DNA of 13,866 bases from Oscillospiraceae bacterium (GTDB taxonomy: Bacteria > Bacillota_A > Clostridia > Oscillospirales > CAG-272): assembly GCA_015063445.1 (NCBI GenBank), contig SVUD01000044.1, forward strand, positions 1 through 13,866. Direction: 5' to 3'. A program made the position numbers and the translations under genes. The notes below the pieces were generated by a model. That model saw only the letters and a list, made by a program, of their open reading frames with translations, made no database searches and was not told the DNA's origin. Positions 1 to 5,475 of the stretch are shown in pieces. The first letter of the stretch is position 1. Each line of letters starts with the position of its first letter.

Positions 1-1
1 A

Positions 2-172
2 GTCGAAACAATAACCACAATGACAGTAGGAACGAAAACTACCGTTACAACAATGAAGTATGAGTATGACGGTCAAGGAAATAAGATAAAGGAAACTTCA
101 TACGATACCGGCGGTAACGTAACCTATACTCAAACCTTTGAATATTCGAGCAAGGTAACATTTGTAGATTGA
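2..172 (+). CDS. C-terminal end of a YD/RHS-like repeat protein (partial)
   Basis: This is an open frame entering from the left edge and ending with TGA at 170-172, giving 56 visible residues. The readable part contains a YEYDGQGNKIKE stretch followed by SYDTGGNV and then FEYSS. That is the 'YEYD-x-x-GN-x-x-K' pattern found in tandem YD/RHS-type repeats of secreted or surface proteins in Clostridia and other bacteria. The C-terminus falls right after one repeat. The start, any signal peptide and the full repeat number lie outside the window. A terminator hairpin follows about 40 bases downstream, consistent with a gene end. The repeat assignment rests on the motif only; the function is unknown. 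Confidence 0.6.
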   Translation, partial: VETITTMTVGTKTTVTTMKYEYDGQGNKIKETSYDTGGNVTYTQTFEYSSKVTFVD

Positions 173-190
173 TAATCAGTTGGTTCGACT

Positions 191-210
191 TTCGTTAAAC
201 ATGCTCCACC
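191..210 (+). repeat. Pre-terminator conserved motif, copy 1
   Basis: The 20-base stretch fits TTCGTTnAAnATGCTCCACC and lies directly before the terminator hairpin at 212-252. A second copy at 1154-1173 lies in the same position before another, unrelated terminator. The two copies differ at two positions. The motif is not coding in any supported frame. Its role is unknown; it could be a processed 3'-UTR element or part of a dispersed repeat that carries terminators. Confidence 0.55.
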
Positions 211-211
211 A

Positions 212-252
212 ACAAAAGAGAGATAGCCCTTGCGGTTATCTCTCTTTTGTTT
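212..252 (+). terminator. Intrinsic terminator after the YD-repeat gene
   Basis: A 14-bp perfect stem (212-225 with 237-250) is extended by a G-T and two C-G pairs around a five-base loop. The right arm ends in TCTTTTGTTT. It lies 40 bases after the stop codon of the partial CDS. A-rich left and T-rich right arms make it potentially bidirectional. Confidence 0.8.
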
Positions 253-369
253 ATGTATCATTAAGGCTTGTACTATGTCCAAACTGTTGGAGCCGGAGGC
301 TACATAATCAAGCGAAACGAGGCTGCAAGCTTGCTTGTGAGCGAGTGAGTGTAGATTGCTCCTCGGCGG

Positions 370-415
370 CTTGACATAGTCAAGTAAGGTGCGCAGCACT
401 AAGGACGCAAAGCGT
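370..415. repeat. Array of three mini-hairpins with three-base loops and TAAG linkers
   Basis: Three back-to-back perfect hairpins, each with a three-base loop, are visible: CTTGAC-ATA-GTCAAG (370-384), GTGC-GCA-GCAC (389-399) and ACGC-AAA-GCGT (405-415). They are separated by TAAG and TAAGG linkers. Stem sequences are unrelated to one another while self-pairing is kept. The layout resembles the array at 1214-1418, which has a different linker. This looks like a dispersed palindromic repeat family rather than coding or CRISPR sequence. Confidence 0.6.
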
Positions 416-540
416 ACTTACGCCGATTTGGAGTATAACCGGTCGGTCCTAGGTTCGCATACCCGCCGCAGATCGCGTCAAGCTTGCTTGTAAGCGGCAA
501 GGCGAGGCATATTGACGCTTGCCGTCAAAATCCTAGATGA

Positions 541-568
541 ATAGCCCTTGCGGTTATCTCTCTTTTGT
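541..568 (+). repeat. Truncated copy of the 212-252 terminator
   Basis: These 28 bases are identical to 223-250. The left arm of the hairpin is missing in this copy, so the element cannot form the original 14-bp stem and is probably not a working terminator. The copy indicates a local duplication followed by deletion, or insertion of a repeat unit carrying a terminator. Confidence 0.8.
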
Positions 569-688
569 CATATAATCTGTAATTTTGCTCTTATGGCAAT
601 CGGTTTGATTTTATCCCGAAGGCTACGCCGAAAACAGCCGATTGCAAAGAGGTTTGATATGACGCCCATCGTTAAAATACAATATGGG

Positions 689-717
689 TTGACAGACGGC
701 GCTAATCTTGGTATAAT
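689..717 (+). promoter_or_regulatory. Consensus sigma-A-type promoter for the small membrane protein
   Basis: A perfect TTGACA -35 box (689-694) and a perfect TATAAT -10 box (712-717) are 17 bases apart. Transcription would start near 724, about 24 bases before the ATG at 748. A strong AAGGAGGAG ribosome site lies at 735-743. A promoter this close to consensus implies strong basal expression unless a repressor acts. Confidence 0.85.
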
Positions 718-747
718 TATATTACCAATTACACAAGGAGGAGTAAT

Positions 748-1128
748 ATGAATATCACTTGGAACAACAAATGGAAATCGGTTTTAATTTGGTTAAGCGC
801 TTATCTTAGCTTTATAGCTTTTGTGGTTGTCGGCGGATACTTTTACATCAAAAAGGAAGATGATGAGCTTCAGACCGCAACAAAACGCGCGTTTTTGGTA
901 ACTCTTTGTTTTACCGCAATTAGCGCATTTTTCTCAATATTTAATTACATAGGTAATCTTTCGAATAATTATTATGGCTCATCTGCTTACGAATTTTATT
1001 CGATATGCACAACCATCGTTGGTATAGCAAAAATTATCGTTTTCACAATCTTTATAATACTCGCGCTCGTAAAAAAAGATGTGTCCGTAGCTTCCGAAAA
1101 AAGAGACGTAACGGAAAACAATTCGTAA
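748..1128 (+). CDS. Small three-TM membrane protein, possibly DUF4870/Tic20-like
   Basis: The gene encodes 126 residues. The ATG is preceded by AAGGAGGAG with six bases after AGGAGG, so the start is well supported. Three hydrophobic segments are visible: about residues 12-33, 48-68 (LVTLCFTAISAFFSIFNYIG) and 86-108 (IVGIAKIIVFTIFIILAL), followed by a charged tail. The layout is a short N-terminal helix, a charged loop (KKEDDELQTATKRA), then two helices ending in LALVKKD. It resembles DUF4870/Tic20-like small membrane proteins, in which the loop between the first helices is usually polar. No catalytic motif is seen and the family assignment is tentative. It is monocistronic, between its own consensus promoter and its own terminator. 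Confidence 0.75.
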   Translation: MNITWNNKWKSVLIWLSAYLSFIAFVVVGGYFYIKKEDDELQTATKRAFLVTLCFTAISAFFSIFNYIGNLSNNYYGSSAYEFYSICTTIVGIAKIIVFTIFIILALVKKDVSVASEKRDVTENNS

Positions 1129-1153
1129 GTGTTGACAATCGAGCGTTTGGATT

Positions 1154-1173
1154 TTCGTTGAAGATGCTCCACC
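1154..1173 (+). repeat. Pre-terminator conserved motif, copy 2
   Basis: This is the second copy of the TTCGTTnAAnATGCTCCACC motif, directly before the terminator at 1177-1210. It differs from copy 1 (191-210) at two positions, although the terminators that follow have different stems. Confidence 0.55.
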
Positions 1174-1176
1174 AGA

Positions 1177-1210
1177 AAAAACCTCATCCGAACAGGGTGA
1201 GGTTTTTGTT
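1177..1210 (+). terminator. Intrinsic terminator of the small membrane protein gene
   Basis: AAAAACCTCA (1177-1186) pairs perfectly with TGAGGTTTTT (1198-1207). Three further pairs extend the stem inward around a GAACA loop, and the T-rich right arm continues as GTTT. It lies about 50 bases after the stop of the 748-1128 gene. Confidence 0.85.
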
Positions 1211-1709
1211 TATCCAAGTCGCAGACTTGGTATATCATCGCCGTAAGGTGCATCTCATCACCGATGGTGTATAGACGCTCGCGGACTCGCTAATCCGTCG
1301 CTTCGCTCCTTTCATCACGCTCCTGCGTGTATCTTTTCTGCGACTTGATGATATACAACACTTTGTGTTGGTGATATACAATTTCTTTGAAGTTGATGAT
1401 ATACACGCCGTTGGCGTGATGTGTTAACAGCAGTTCATCGGCTATGACCGATTTGTTCTCTCTTTCTGCTTGTGTAGGGGTTCCCCAAAGCGAAATATGA
1501 GCTTTGGGGGTTCACGTATATGGGTTTGGGCTTAGCCCATTTGCGTTTTCCCGGTCAAATGCGATGCTTGCATTTTTATCAAAGCAAGTATATCATCACG
1601 CTCTTGCGTGTATCTTTTCTGCATTCTTTTTAATTGTTTTATAAAATCAAACAAAAATATTCTTAGTTTTTTCACCAAAATGCAAATTAAAGTTTCCTTT
1701 TATGGCGTT
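1211..1709. other. Noncoding spacer made largely of hairpin repeats
   Basis: No supported gene is present. The left half is the GATATAC-linked mini-hairpin array (1214-1418). The right half holds further inverted repeats: CCCCAAAGC/GCTTTGGGG (1483-1491/1501-1509), TGGGC-TTA-GCCCA (1527-1539), AAATGC/GCATTT (about 1558-1576, followed by a T run) and another CACGC-TCTT-GCGTG unit (1597-1610). The final 100 bases are AT-rich. No clear terminator for the minus-strand kinase that ends at 1710 was recognised. Confidence 0.65.
1214..1418. repeat. Tandem array of variable mini-hairpins joined by a GATGATATAC-type linker
   Basis: Successive hairpins are CCAAGTC-GCA-GACTTGG (1214-1230), CGCC/GGTG (1239-1250), CACC-GAT-GGTG (1259-1269), CACGC-TCCT-GCGTG (1316-1329), AACAC-TTT-GTGTT (1357-1369), AATTTC-TTT-GAAGTT (1380-1394) and CACGCC-GTT-GGCGTG (1404-1418). 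The last three are separated by (GAT)GATATAC linkers, and the earlier ones by related TATATCATC or GTATC sequence. Stems differ in every unit but stay complementary. An outlying unit at 1597-1610 repeats the CACGC/GCGTG type. The array lies between two genes and overlaps neither. Confidence 0.7.
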
Positions 1710-3413
1710 TTATTTCTTGTAAAACGTATTTCCGCCGATGAATTCACGGACGAGGCTTGTCGGGGGAATCTCGTCGTCGACGTCGCTCTCGTGAACGAAG
1801 TTCAGTATTTTAACTACCGCGCGAACCTCGTCGTAGCAGTCCTCCTCGGGACCGACGGCAACGAGAAGCGGGAAGATGTGGCGCTTCAGAATGGCAAGCT
1901 CGTAGAGGGTGGAGCTGTTGAAGATAACGTCGGCATTCTCTTGGAAGGGGAATATCCATTTTTCCTCGCCGCGTCTTACAGAGTCCCACATATCGAGCGT
2001 GTTTTGTACCGATGAGCCGCGTGTTTCGAAGTCACGCACTATTCTGCGAAGCAGTCTAAGATAGCTCGTCGGTATTCTGTTGTGGTCGTCAAGATTCAAG
2101 GGGAGCAGGGGGCTGACATACATTTTGAAGATAAGATTTGAGTCAAGCCCCTTCGGCAAAAGAACGGGGTTCATTGCGTGAAGTCCTTCGATTATGATTA
2201 CGGAAGAGTCGTTGAGGCGCATTTTGTGGCCTACCCACTCACGCTTTCCGCGTTTGAAGTTGAAGGTTGGTATTTCGATTTCCTCGCCCGATAGAAGAGC
2301 AGAGAGCTGCTCCGAGAAAAGCTCGGTGTCTATCGTGTTGATATGCTCGAGGTCAACCTTTCCGTCAGCGCCGGGAGCAATCTTGTCTCTGTCTACGTAG
2401 TAGTCGTCAAGACTCATAAGGATAGGGTGCTTTCCGTGCACACGGAGCTGGGTTGCGAGGCGGTTTGCCGAGGTGGTTTTACCCGAAGAGCTCGGTCCCG
2501 CGAGCATTACAGCCTTTGCGCCTCGCTCGCATATCATATCCGCTATCTGCGAGTAGCTCTTTTCGTGCAGAGCCTCGTTAACTCGTATGAGCTGACGGAT
2601 TTTTCCGCTGTCGACGAGCTCGTTAAGGTCCGCAACCGTTTCGCATTCCATAAGCTCGCCCCAGCTTTTGCCCTCGGTATACACACGGAAGAAGCCCGGC
2701 ATTTCGCGGTAGCTTGCGACACGGTCGGGGTTTTTCGTGTCGGGGAAGATAAACATAAAGCCGTCGTCTCTCGGAAGAATATCCCAAGCCTTTAAAAAGC
2801 TCGTCGAGGGAGCCATTTCTCCGTAGTAATAATCTCTAAAATCGCCGTGCTCATAAACGTCAACCGTTTCAAAATTGCGGTATTCGAGAAGGCGAGCCTT
2901 GTCGTCATCGCCTCTTGCGCGGAAGTATTCTATCGCCTCCTTGGTGGGTATTCTCTTTCTCTTTAAGACGATATCCTCGTCAACTATTTTCTTTACCTCT
3001 GCTTTGAGCTTTTCTGCCGAAAAGTCGGGAGCGCCCGTCACCTTGACGAAGAGTCCGGAACCGACGGTACAGTTCATTTTTGCCTTTGCGTTCTTGTAAA
3101 GACGCTGCATAGCGAGGAATATTATAAACTGCGCCGTGCGCCTATATGCGTCGCGGCCTCTCGGATCGTCGTATCTGAGAAGCTTTACGACACCGCCCGA
3201 CGCTGCCATTGCCGCGCGCTCGGTTTCCTTGTTCGCCTGTACGTCTTTAGTTCGCACGGGTACGTAGTTAAGGGTAAAAACGTCGCCCGCTATTTTTGCC
3301 GCTATCGGATCGCTTGAGAGCTTTCCCGTCATAAGACCAAGCTCCTTTATTATATCGAGTAGCGATGCGTCGGGAGTGGGGGTTATTTTATATCCGTCTA
3401 TGTAAAGATTCAT
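1710..3413 (-). CDS. Nucleoside kinase of the uridine-kinase family (N-terminal TGS-like domain plus P-loop kinase)
   Basis: The gene encodes 567 residues, about the usual length for the 'nucleoside kinase' family of Clostridia. Residues 1-60 resemble the TGS/ubiquitin-like fold seen in threonyl-tRNA synthetase. Residues 61-280 correspond to the middle domain of that family. Residues 300-500 are a uridine kinase/phosphoribulokinase-type P-loop domain: Walker A GPSSSGKT at 306-313, SLDDYY at 334-339 and the IIIEGLHAMN strand at 406-415. The expected role is ATP-dependent phosphorylation of a nucleoside in the cytoplasm, for salvage. The true substrate is not settled by sequence. The start is supported by AAAGGAG upstream and by a four-base ATGA overlap with the preceding gene's stop, implying translational coupling. 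The guanine-class riboswitch upstream hints at a link to purine salvage, which is inference. Confidence 0.9.
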   Translation of the reverse strand: MNLYIDGYKITPTPDASLLDIIKELGLMTGKLSSDPIAAKIAGDVFTLNYVPVRTKDVQANKETERAAMAASGGVVKLLRYDDPRGRDAYRRTAQFIIFLAMQRLYKNAKAKMNCTVGSGLFVKVTGAPDFSAEKLKAEVKKIVDEDIVLKRKRIPTKEAIEYFRARGDDDKARLLEYRNFETVDVYEHGDFRDYYYGEMAPSTSFLKAWDILPRDDGFMFIFPDTKNPDRVASYREMPGFFRVYTEGKSWGELMECETVADLNELVDSGKIRQLIRVNEALHEKSYSQIADMICERGAKAVMLAGPSSSGKTTSANRLATQLRVHGKHPILMSLDDYYVDRDKIAPGADGKVDLEHINTIDTELFSEQLSALLSGEEIEIPTFNFKRGKREWVGHKMRLNDSSVIIIEGLHAMNPVLLPKGLDSNLIFKMYVSPLLPLNLDDHNRIPTSYLRLLRRIVRDFETRGSSVQNTLDMWDSVRRGEEKWIFPFQENADVIFNSSTLYELAILKRHIFPLLVAVGPEEDCYDEVRAVVKILNFVHESDVDDEIPPTSLVREFIGGNTFYKK

Positions 3414-3640
3414 TCTTTTTCTCCTTTCTTGTTCTCGGTAATGAGCTTATAAACGTTTACAAGAATCAATCCGAGATTTAAAAACGCTATTGGATATGCC
3501 GGTAATATTAACGAGTATATCATACTTATAACAGAGCCCGCAGCGTTTAGTATCCTGAGCCTTTTTAATGAGCTCATCGTCATTGAAATAAAGATGAGCA
3601 GAGTACCGATATATCCGAAAATTTCAAGGTATAAGTTCAT
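3410..3640 (-). CDS. YgjV-like small membrane protein
   Basis: The gene encodes 76 residues. A longer frame reaches 3733, but that would run through the riboswitch and terminator. The ATG at 3640 has an excellent GGAGG seven bases upstream and is the likely start. Three hydrophobic segments lie at about residues 5-22, 32-48 and 50-67, with a basic KRLR loop after the first and a charged C-terminus. The pattern 'LEIFGYIGTLLIFIS...SSLKRLRILNAAG' then 'AYPIAFLNLGLILVNVY' matches small YgjV-type inner-membrane proteins, whose function is unknown. It is first in an operon, and its stop overlaps the kinase start by four bases. A role in moving a nucleobase or nucleoside is possible given the riboswitch but has no direct support. 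Confidence 0.8.
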   Translation of the reverse strand: MNLYLEIFGYIGTLLIFISMTMSSLKRLRILNAAGSVISMIYSLILPAYPIAFLNLGLILVNVYKLITENKKGEKE

Positions 3641-3693
3641 TTTAGTCCTCCAAGTCTCTCTAATTGTATGCGCGAGAGTCGGAAAAAATAAAC

Positions 3694-3728
3694 AAAAAAA
3701 GCTGACTCTCGGTAAAAACCGGTAGTCA
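3694..3728 (-). terminator. Riboswitch expression-platform terminator
   Basis: On the minus strand, TGACT pairs with AGTCA and CGGT pairs with ACCG around a TTTT loop, with a two-base internal loop between the two helices. GC and seven Ts follow. The left arm is made of the aptamer's J3/1 and P1 3' strand, so terminator and closed aptamer cannot coexist. An alternative 8-bp hairpin (3673-3680 with 3704-3711) can capture the terminator's right arm, but it forms only after the T run is transcribed. Confidence 0.8.
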
Positions 3729-3783
3729 ACCATTTGCGGCGGTTAGTAGAAACGCTTGCCCATATTGCAAGCATATACACGGG
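3719..3783 (-). promoter_or_regulatory. Purine riboswitch aptamer, guanine class
   Basis: Read on the minus strand, all elements of the purine aptamer are present. P2 is GCTTGC/GCAAGC closed by a seven-base AATATGG loop. J2/3 contains TTTCTAC. P3 pairs TAACCG with TGGTTG around a CCGCAAA loop. J3/1 reads GACTAC. P1 pairs CCGTGTA with TACCGG with one bulged T. The loops match the canonical GATATGG and CCGTAAA kissing loops apart from single changes. The specificity base in J3/1 (position 74 in xpt numbering) is C, as in guanine riboswitches; adenine members have T. It lies between a good promoter and a terminator, ahead of the YgjV-like and nucleoside kinase genes. Confidence 0.9.
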
Positions 3784-3809
3784 ATAGCTCGATTAGTGTT
3801 TGCTATATT

Positions 3810-3838
3810 ATTCTAACATAAAACAACGAAAATGTCAA
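3810..3838 (-). promoter_or_regulatory. Promoter of the riboswitch/nucleoside kinase operon
   Basis: On the minus strand, TTGACA (plus-strand 3833-3838) and TAGAAT (3810-3815) are 17 bases apart. The -10 box differs from consensus at one position. Transcription would start near 3803, giving a leader of about 160 bases that contains the whole aptamer and terminator. Confidence 0.8.
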
Positions 3839-3995
3839 CATTTTTTTGAATTTTTTAGTTTCTTTGGTTCATGGCGCAGTGCCAATTCGCGTGACCGCAA
3901 GGCTGCAATTCGTTGCGTGACAACCCTTCCTCACGCTAAAAGCGGGGTAGATTTTGCCGTATAGGTAGCAATTTATCTATCCCGCTTTGGTTTTG
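3839..3995. other. Noncoding spacer with GCAATTCG/CGTGAC repeats
   Basis: No gene is seen. Besides the terminator-like inverted repeat at 3938-3988, the stretch 3870-3935 holds two imperfect copies of GC(C)AATTCG...CGTGAC. One of them forms a GCAA-TTCG-TTGC tetraloop hairpin. The left 20 bases are T-rich. Confidence 0.5.
3938..3988 (-). terminator. Possible terminator of the GH4 gene
   Basis: AAAGCGGG (3938-3945) and CCCGCTTT (3981-3988) form an 8-bp stem just beyond the stop of the GH4 gene, with an inner AGAT/ATCT pairing. The loop is long and the T run after it on the minus strand is short, so efficiency is uncertain. Confidence 0.45.
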
Positions 3996-5345
3996 TTAAA
4001 GCTTATTTTCGTCACTTATAAAGCACGGATAACCTGCCTTTGTGTGAGCCTCGATAAGCTCGTCGCACATTGAGATAATATCCTCTATGGATAGCTCTGC
4101 CGCAGTATGAGGGTCCATCATAGCCGCCTGGTATACCTTTTTCATATCTCCGGTGACGGCAGCCTCAACCGTAAGGAGCTGCGGATAGATGTTCGACGAG
4201 TTCATCGCAGCAAGCTGAGTGGGAAGAGGACCGACAAAGGTGGGGTGTATACCCGATGCGTCAACGAGGCAGGGAACTTCAACCGTCGCATCAGCGGGAA
4301 GGTTGGGTATAAGACCGTTGTTGAGAACGTTACCGCCTATCTGATAAGGCTTGTTGGTTACTATCGCTTCTATAATATGAGAGCCGTATTCACGGCTTCT
4401 TGTATGCGTGATATCTCCGTTTGCGTAAATTTCTTCCTTTAAGCTCTTCCATCTTGCTATCTGTTTTACGCAGCGCCTCGGATACTCGTCAAGCGGAATG
4501 TTGAACTTTTCTATAAGCTCGGGGTATCCTTTTTTGATATAGAAGGGGTTATATTCCGCATTATGCTCGCTGCTTTCCGTACAGTAATAGCCGAGCTTGT
4601 CTATGTAATCAAAGCGAACCATATCCTCGTGCTTGCATTCGCGGTTCTTCTTTGCCGCAAGCTCACGAACGAGGGGATAAAGGTCGTTGCCCTTTTTGTC
4701 GGTCAATTTAAGAAGCCACGCCATATGGTTTATTCCCGCAATTTCCGCTACGTAGTCATCGGCATACTTTTCTGTAAGAGAAAGCTTTTCAAAAAGCCTT
4801 GAAACGCATACCTGAACGCTGTGGCAAAGTCCGACAGTCTTTACCTTGGTGAATCTTTGCATATAGTTAGTAAGCATACACATAGGATTTGTGTAGTTAA
4901 GAAGCCACGCATTAGGGGCAACCTCTTCGATATCGTCGGCAAATGCCTTCATAACGGGAATCGTACGCAAGGCACGCATAATTCCACCGATACCGAGAGT
5001 ATCCGCTATCGTCTGGCGAAGTCCGTATTTTTTTGGTATCTCAAAGTCTATAACCGTACACGGCTCATAGCCTCCGACCTGAATTGCGTTTATAACGAAG
5101 CTTGCGTCCTTAAGGGCGCTCTTTCTGTTTTCAATACCGAGGTAGGTTGAAACCTTTGCCTTTCCGTCGGTAAGCTTTTTCGAAAGCGCGGTTATAAGAA
5201 CGTTTGATTCCTCGAGTCTTTCCGCATCAATATCGTAAAGAGCAATATCAAGCTCGTCCTTTATGCTCTCGGTGAGCATGCAGTCTCCCAATATGTTTTT
5301 TGCGAAAACGGTGCTTCCGGCGCCTAAAAAGGTGATTTTTATCAT
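3996..5345 (-). CDS. Glycoside hydrolase family 4, alpha-galactosidase/alpha-glucosidase-like
   Basis: The gene encodes 449 residues, the normal GH4 length. An N-terminal NAD-binding Rossmann fold opens with ITFLGAGS (residues 4-11). The family signatures follow: QVGGYE (89-94), KKYGLRQTIADTLGIGG (105-121), NYTNPM (150-155), CHS (174-176) and GINHMAW (204-210). Cys174 and the histidine in GINHM are the Mn2+ ligands in characterised members. GH4 enzymes hydrolyse glycosides by an oxidation-elimination route needing NAD+ and Mn2+. The 'GLRQTIADTLGIGGIMRALRTIP' type places it near the MelA/AglA/LplD (alpha-galactosidase, alpha-glucosidase, alpha-galacturonidase) branch; exact substrate is open. 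It is cytoplasmic, with no signal peptide. A TAAGGAG ribosome site supports the start. It is divergent from an AraC regulator, its probable controller. Confidence 0.93.
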   Translation of the reverse strand: MIKITFLGAGSTVFAKNILGDCMLTESIKDELDIALYDIDAERLEESNVLITALSKKLTDGKAKVSTYLGIENRKSALKDASFVINAIQVGGYEPCTVIDFEIPKKYGLRQTIADTLGIGGIMRALRTIPVMKAFADDIEEVAPNAWLLNYTNPMCMLTNYMQRFTKVKTVGLCHSVQVCVSRLFEKLSLTEKYADDYVAEIAGINHMAWLLKLTDKKGNDLYPLVRELAAKKNRECKHEDMVRFDYIDKLGYYCTESSEHNAEYNPFYIKKGYPELIEKFNIPLDEYPRRCVKQIARWKSLKEEIYANGDITHTRSREYGSHIIEAIVTNKPYQIGGNVLNNGLIPNLPADATVEVPCLVDASGIHPTFVGPLPTQLAAMNSSNIYPQLLTVEAAVTGDMKKVYQAAMMDPHTAAELSIEDIISMCDELIEAHTKAGYPCFISDENKL

Positions 5346-5387
5346 ACTTTTCTCCTTATTGCCTTTCGGTTTTGTTTTGTATATTTA

Positions 5388-5393
5388 ATTATA
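5388..5393 (-). promoter_or_regulatory. Probable -10 box of the GH4 gene
   Basis: On the minus strand this reads TATAAT, about 43 bases before the GH4 start codon. The matching -35 region (TGGATT) is poor. That is the usual situation for a promoter needing an activator such as the adjacent AraC-family protein. Confidence 0.5.
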
Positions 5394-5416
5394 GTAAATT
5401 TATTTTTGCAAATCCA

Positions 5417-5446
5417 TTGATATTTGTCACTTGAATATGGTAAAAT
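5417..5446 (+). promoter_or_regulatory. Promoter of the AraC-family gene
   Basis: TTGATA (5417-5422) and TAAAAT (5441-5446) are 18 bases apart. Transcription would start near 5453, about 23 bases before the ATG at 5476. A TGTCAC box lies inside the spacer and another just after the -10. Confidence 0.6.
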
Positions 5447-5451
5447 GTCAC
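5425..5451. promoter_or_regulatory. Candidate AraC-family operator (direct repeat)
   Basis: TGTCACT-type boxes occur at 5425-5430 and 5446-5451, in the same orientation and 21 bases apart, two helical turns. Both are preceded by T/A-rich bases and followed by T. AraC-family proteins often bind such direct repeats, one half-site per monomer. The site overlaps the regulator's own promoter and sits upstream of the divergent GH4 gene. The assignment is inference from spacing and position. Confidence 0.45.
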
Positions 5452-5475
5452 TATAAATGTTTTTTGGAGCTTGAT

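Larger units (their letters stand above)
253..688. other. Noncoding hairpin-rich spacer
   Basis: No convincing gene is seen here. Short frames in this stretch lack ribosome sites and run through hairpins. It holds a run of three mini-hairpins (370-415), inverted repeats at 495-501/518-524 and 512-517/523-528, a truncated copy of the upstream terminator (541-568) and an 8-bp inverted repeat at 596-603/638-645. The phrase AAGCTTGCTTG also occurs twice (about 328 and 481). The stretch around 440-470 vaguely resembles a tRNA T-arm but does not fold as a tRNA. Confidence 0.6.

Noticed and set aside
425..475. tRNA-like stretch (GGTTCGCATACC) in the left spacer
   Set aside because: It recalls a T-arm, but the stem does not pair well and no acceptor, D or anticodon arms can be fitted.
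548..751. 67-residue plus-strand frame
   Set aside because: It begins inside a duplicated terminator fragment, has no ribosome site, and contains the promoter and ribosome site of the next gene.
1214..1418. CRISPR array
   Set aside because: Repeats are short palindromes with very short variable stems rather than 23-40 base direct repeats with uniform spacers, and no cas gene is present.
1608..2015. 135-residue frame overlapping the kinase 3' end
   Set aside because: It reads mostly antisense to the well-supported kinase gene and has no family features.
3641..3733. N-terminal extension of the YgjV-like protein to 107 residues
   Set aside because: The extra codons run through the riboswitch 3' strand and terminator, have no ribosome site, and the ATG at 3640 has a perfect GGAGG.
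5431..5475. Longer start of the AraC-family protein
   Set aside because: The 15 extra codons would start inside the promoter; the ATG at 5476 has a ribosome site and begins the conserved region.
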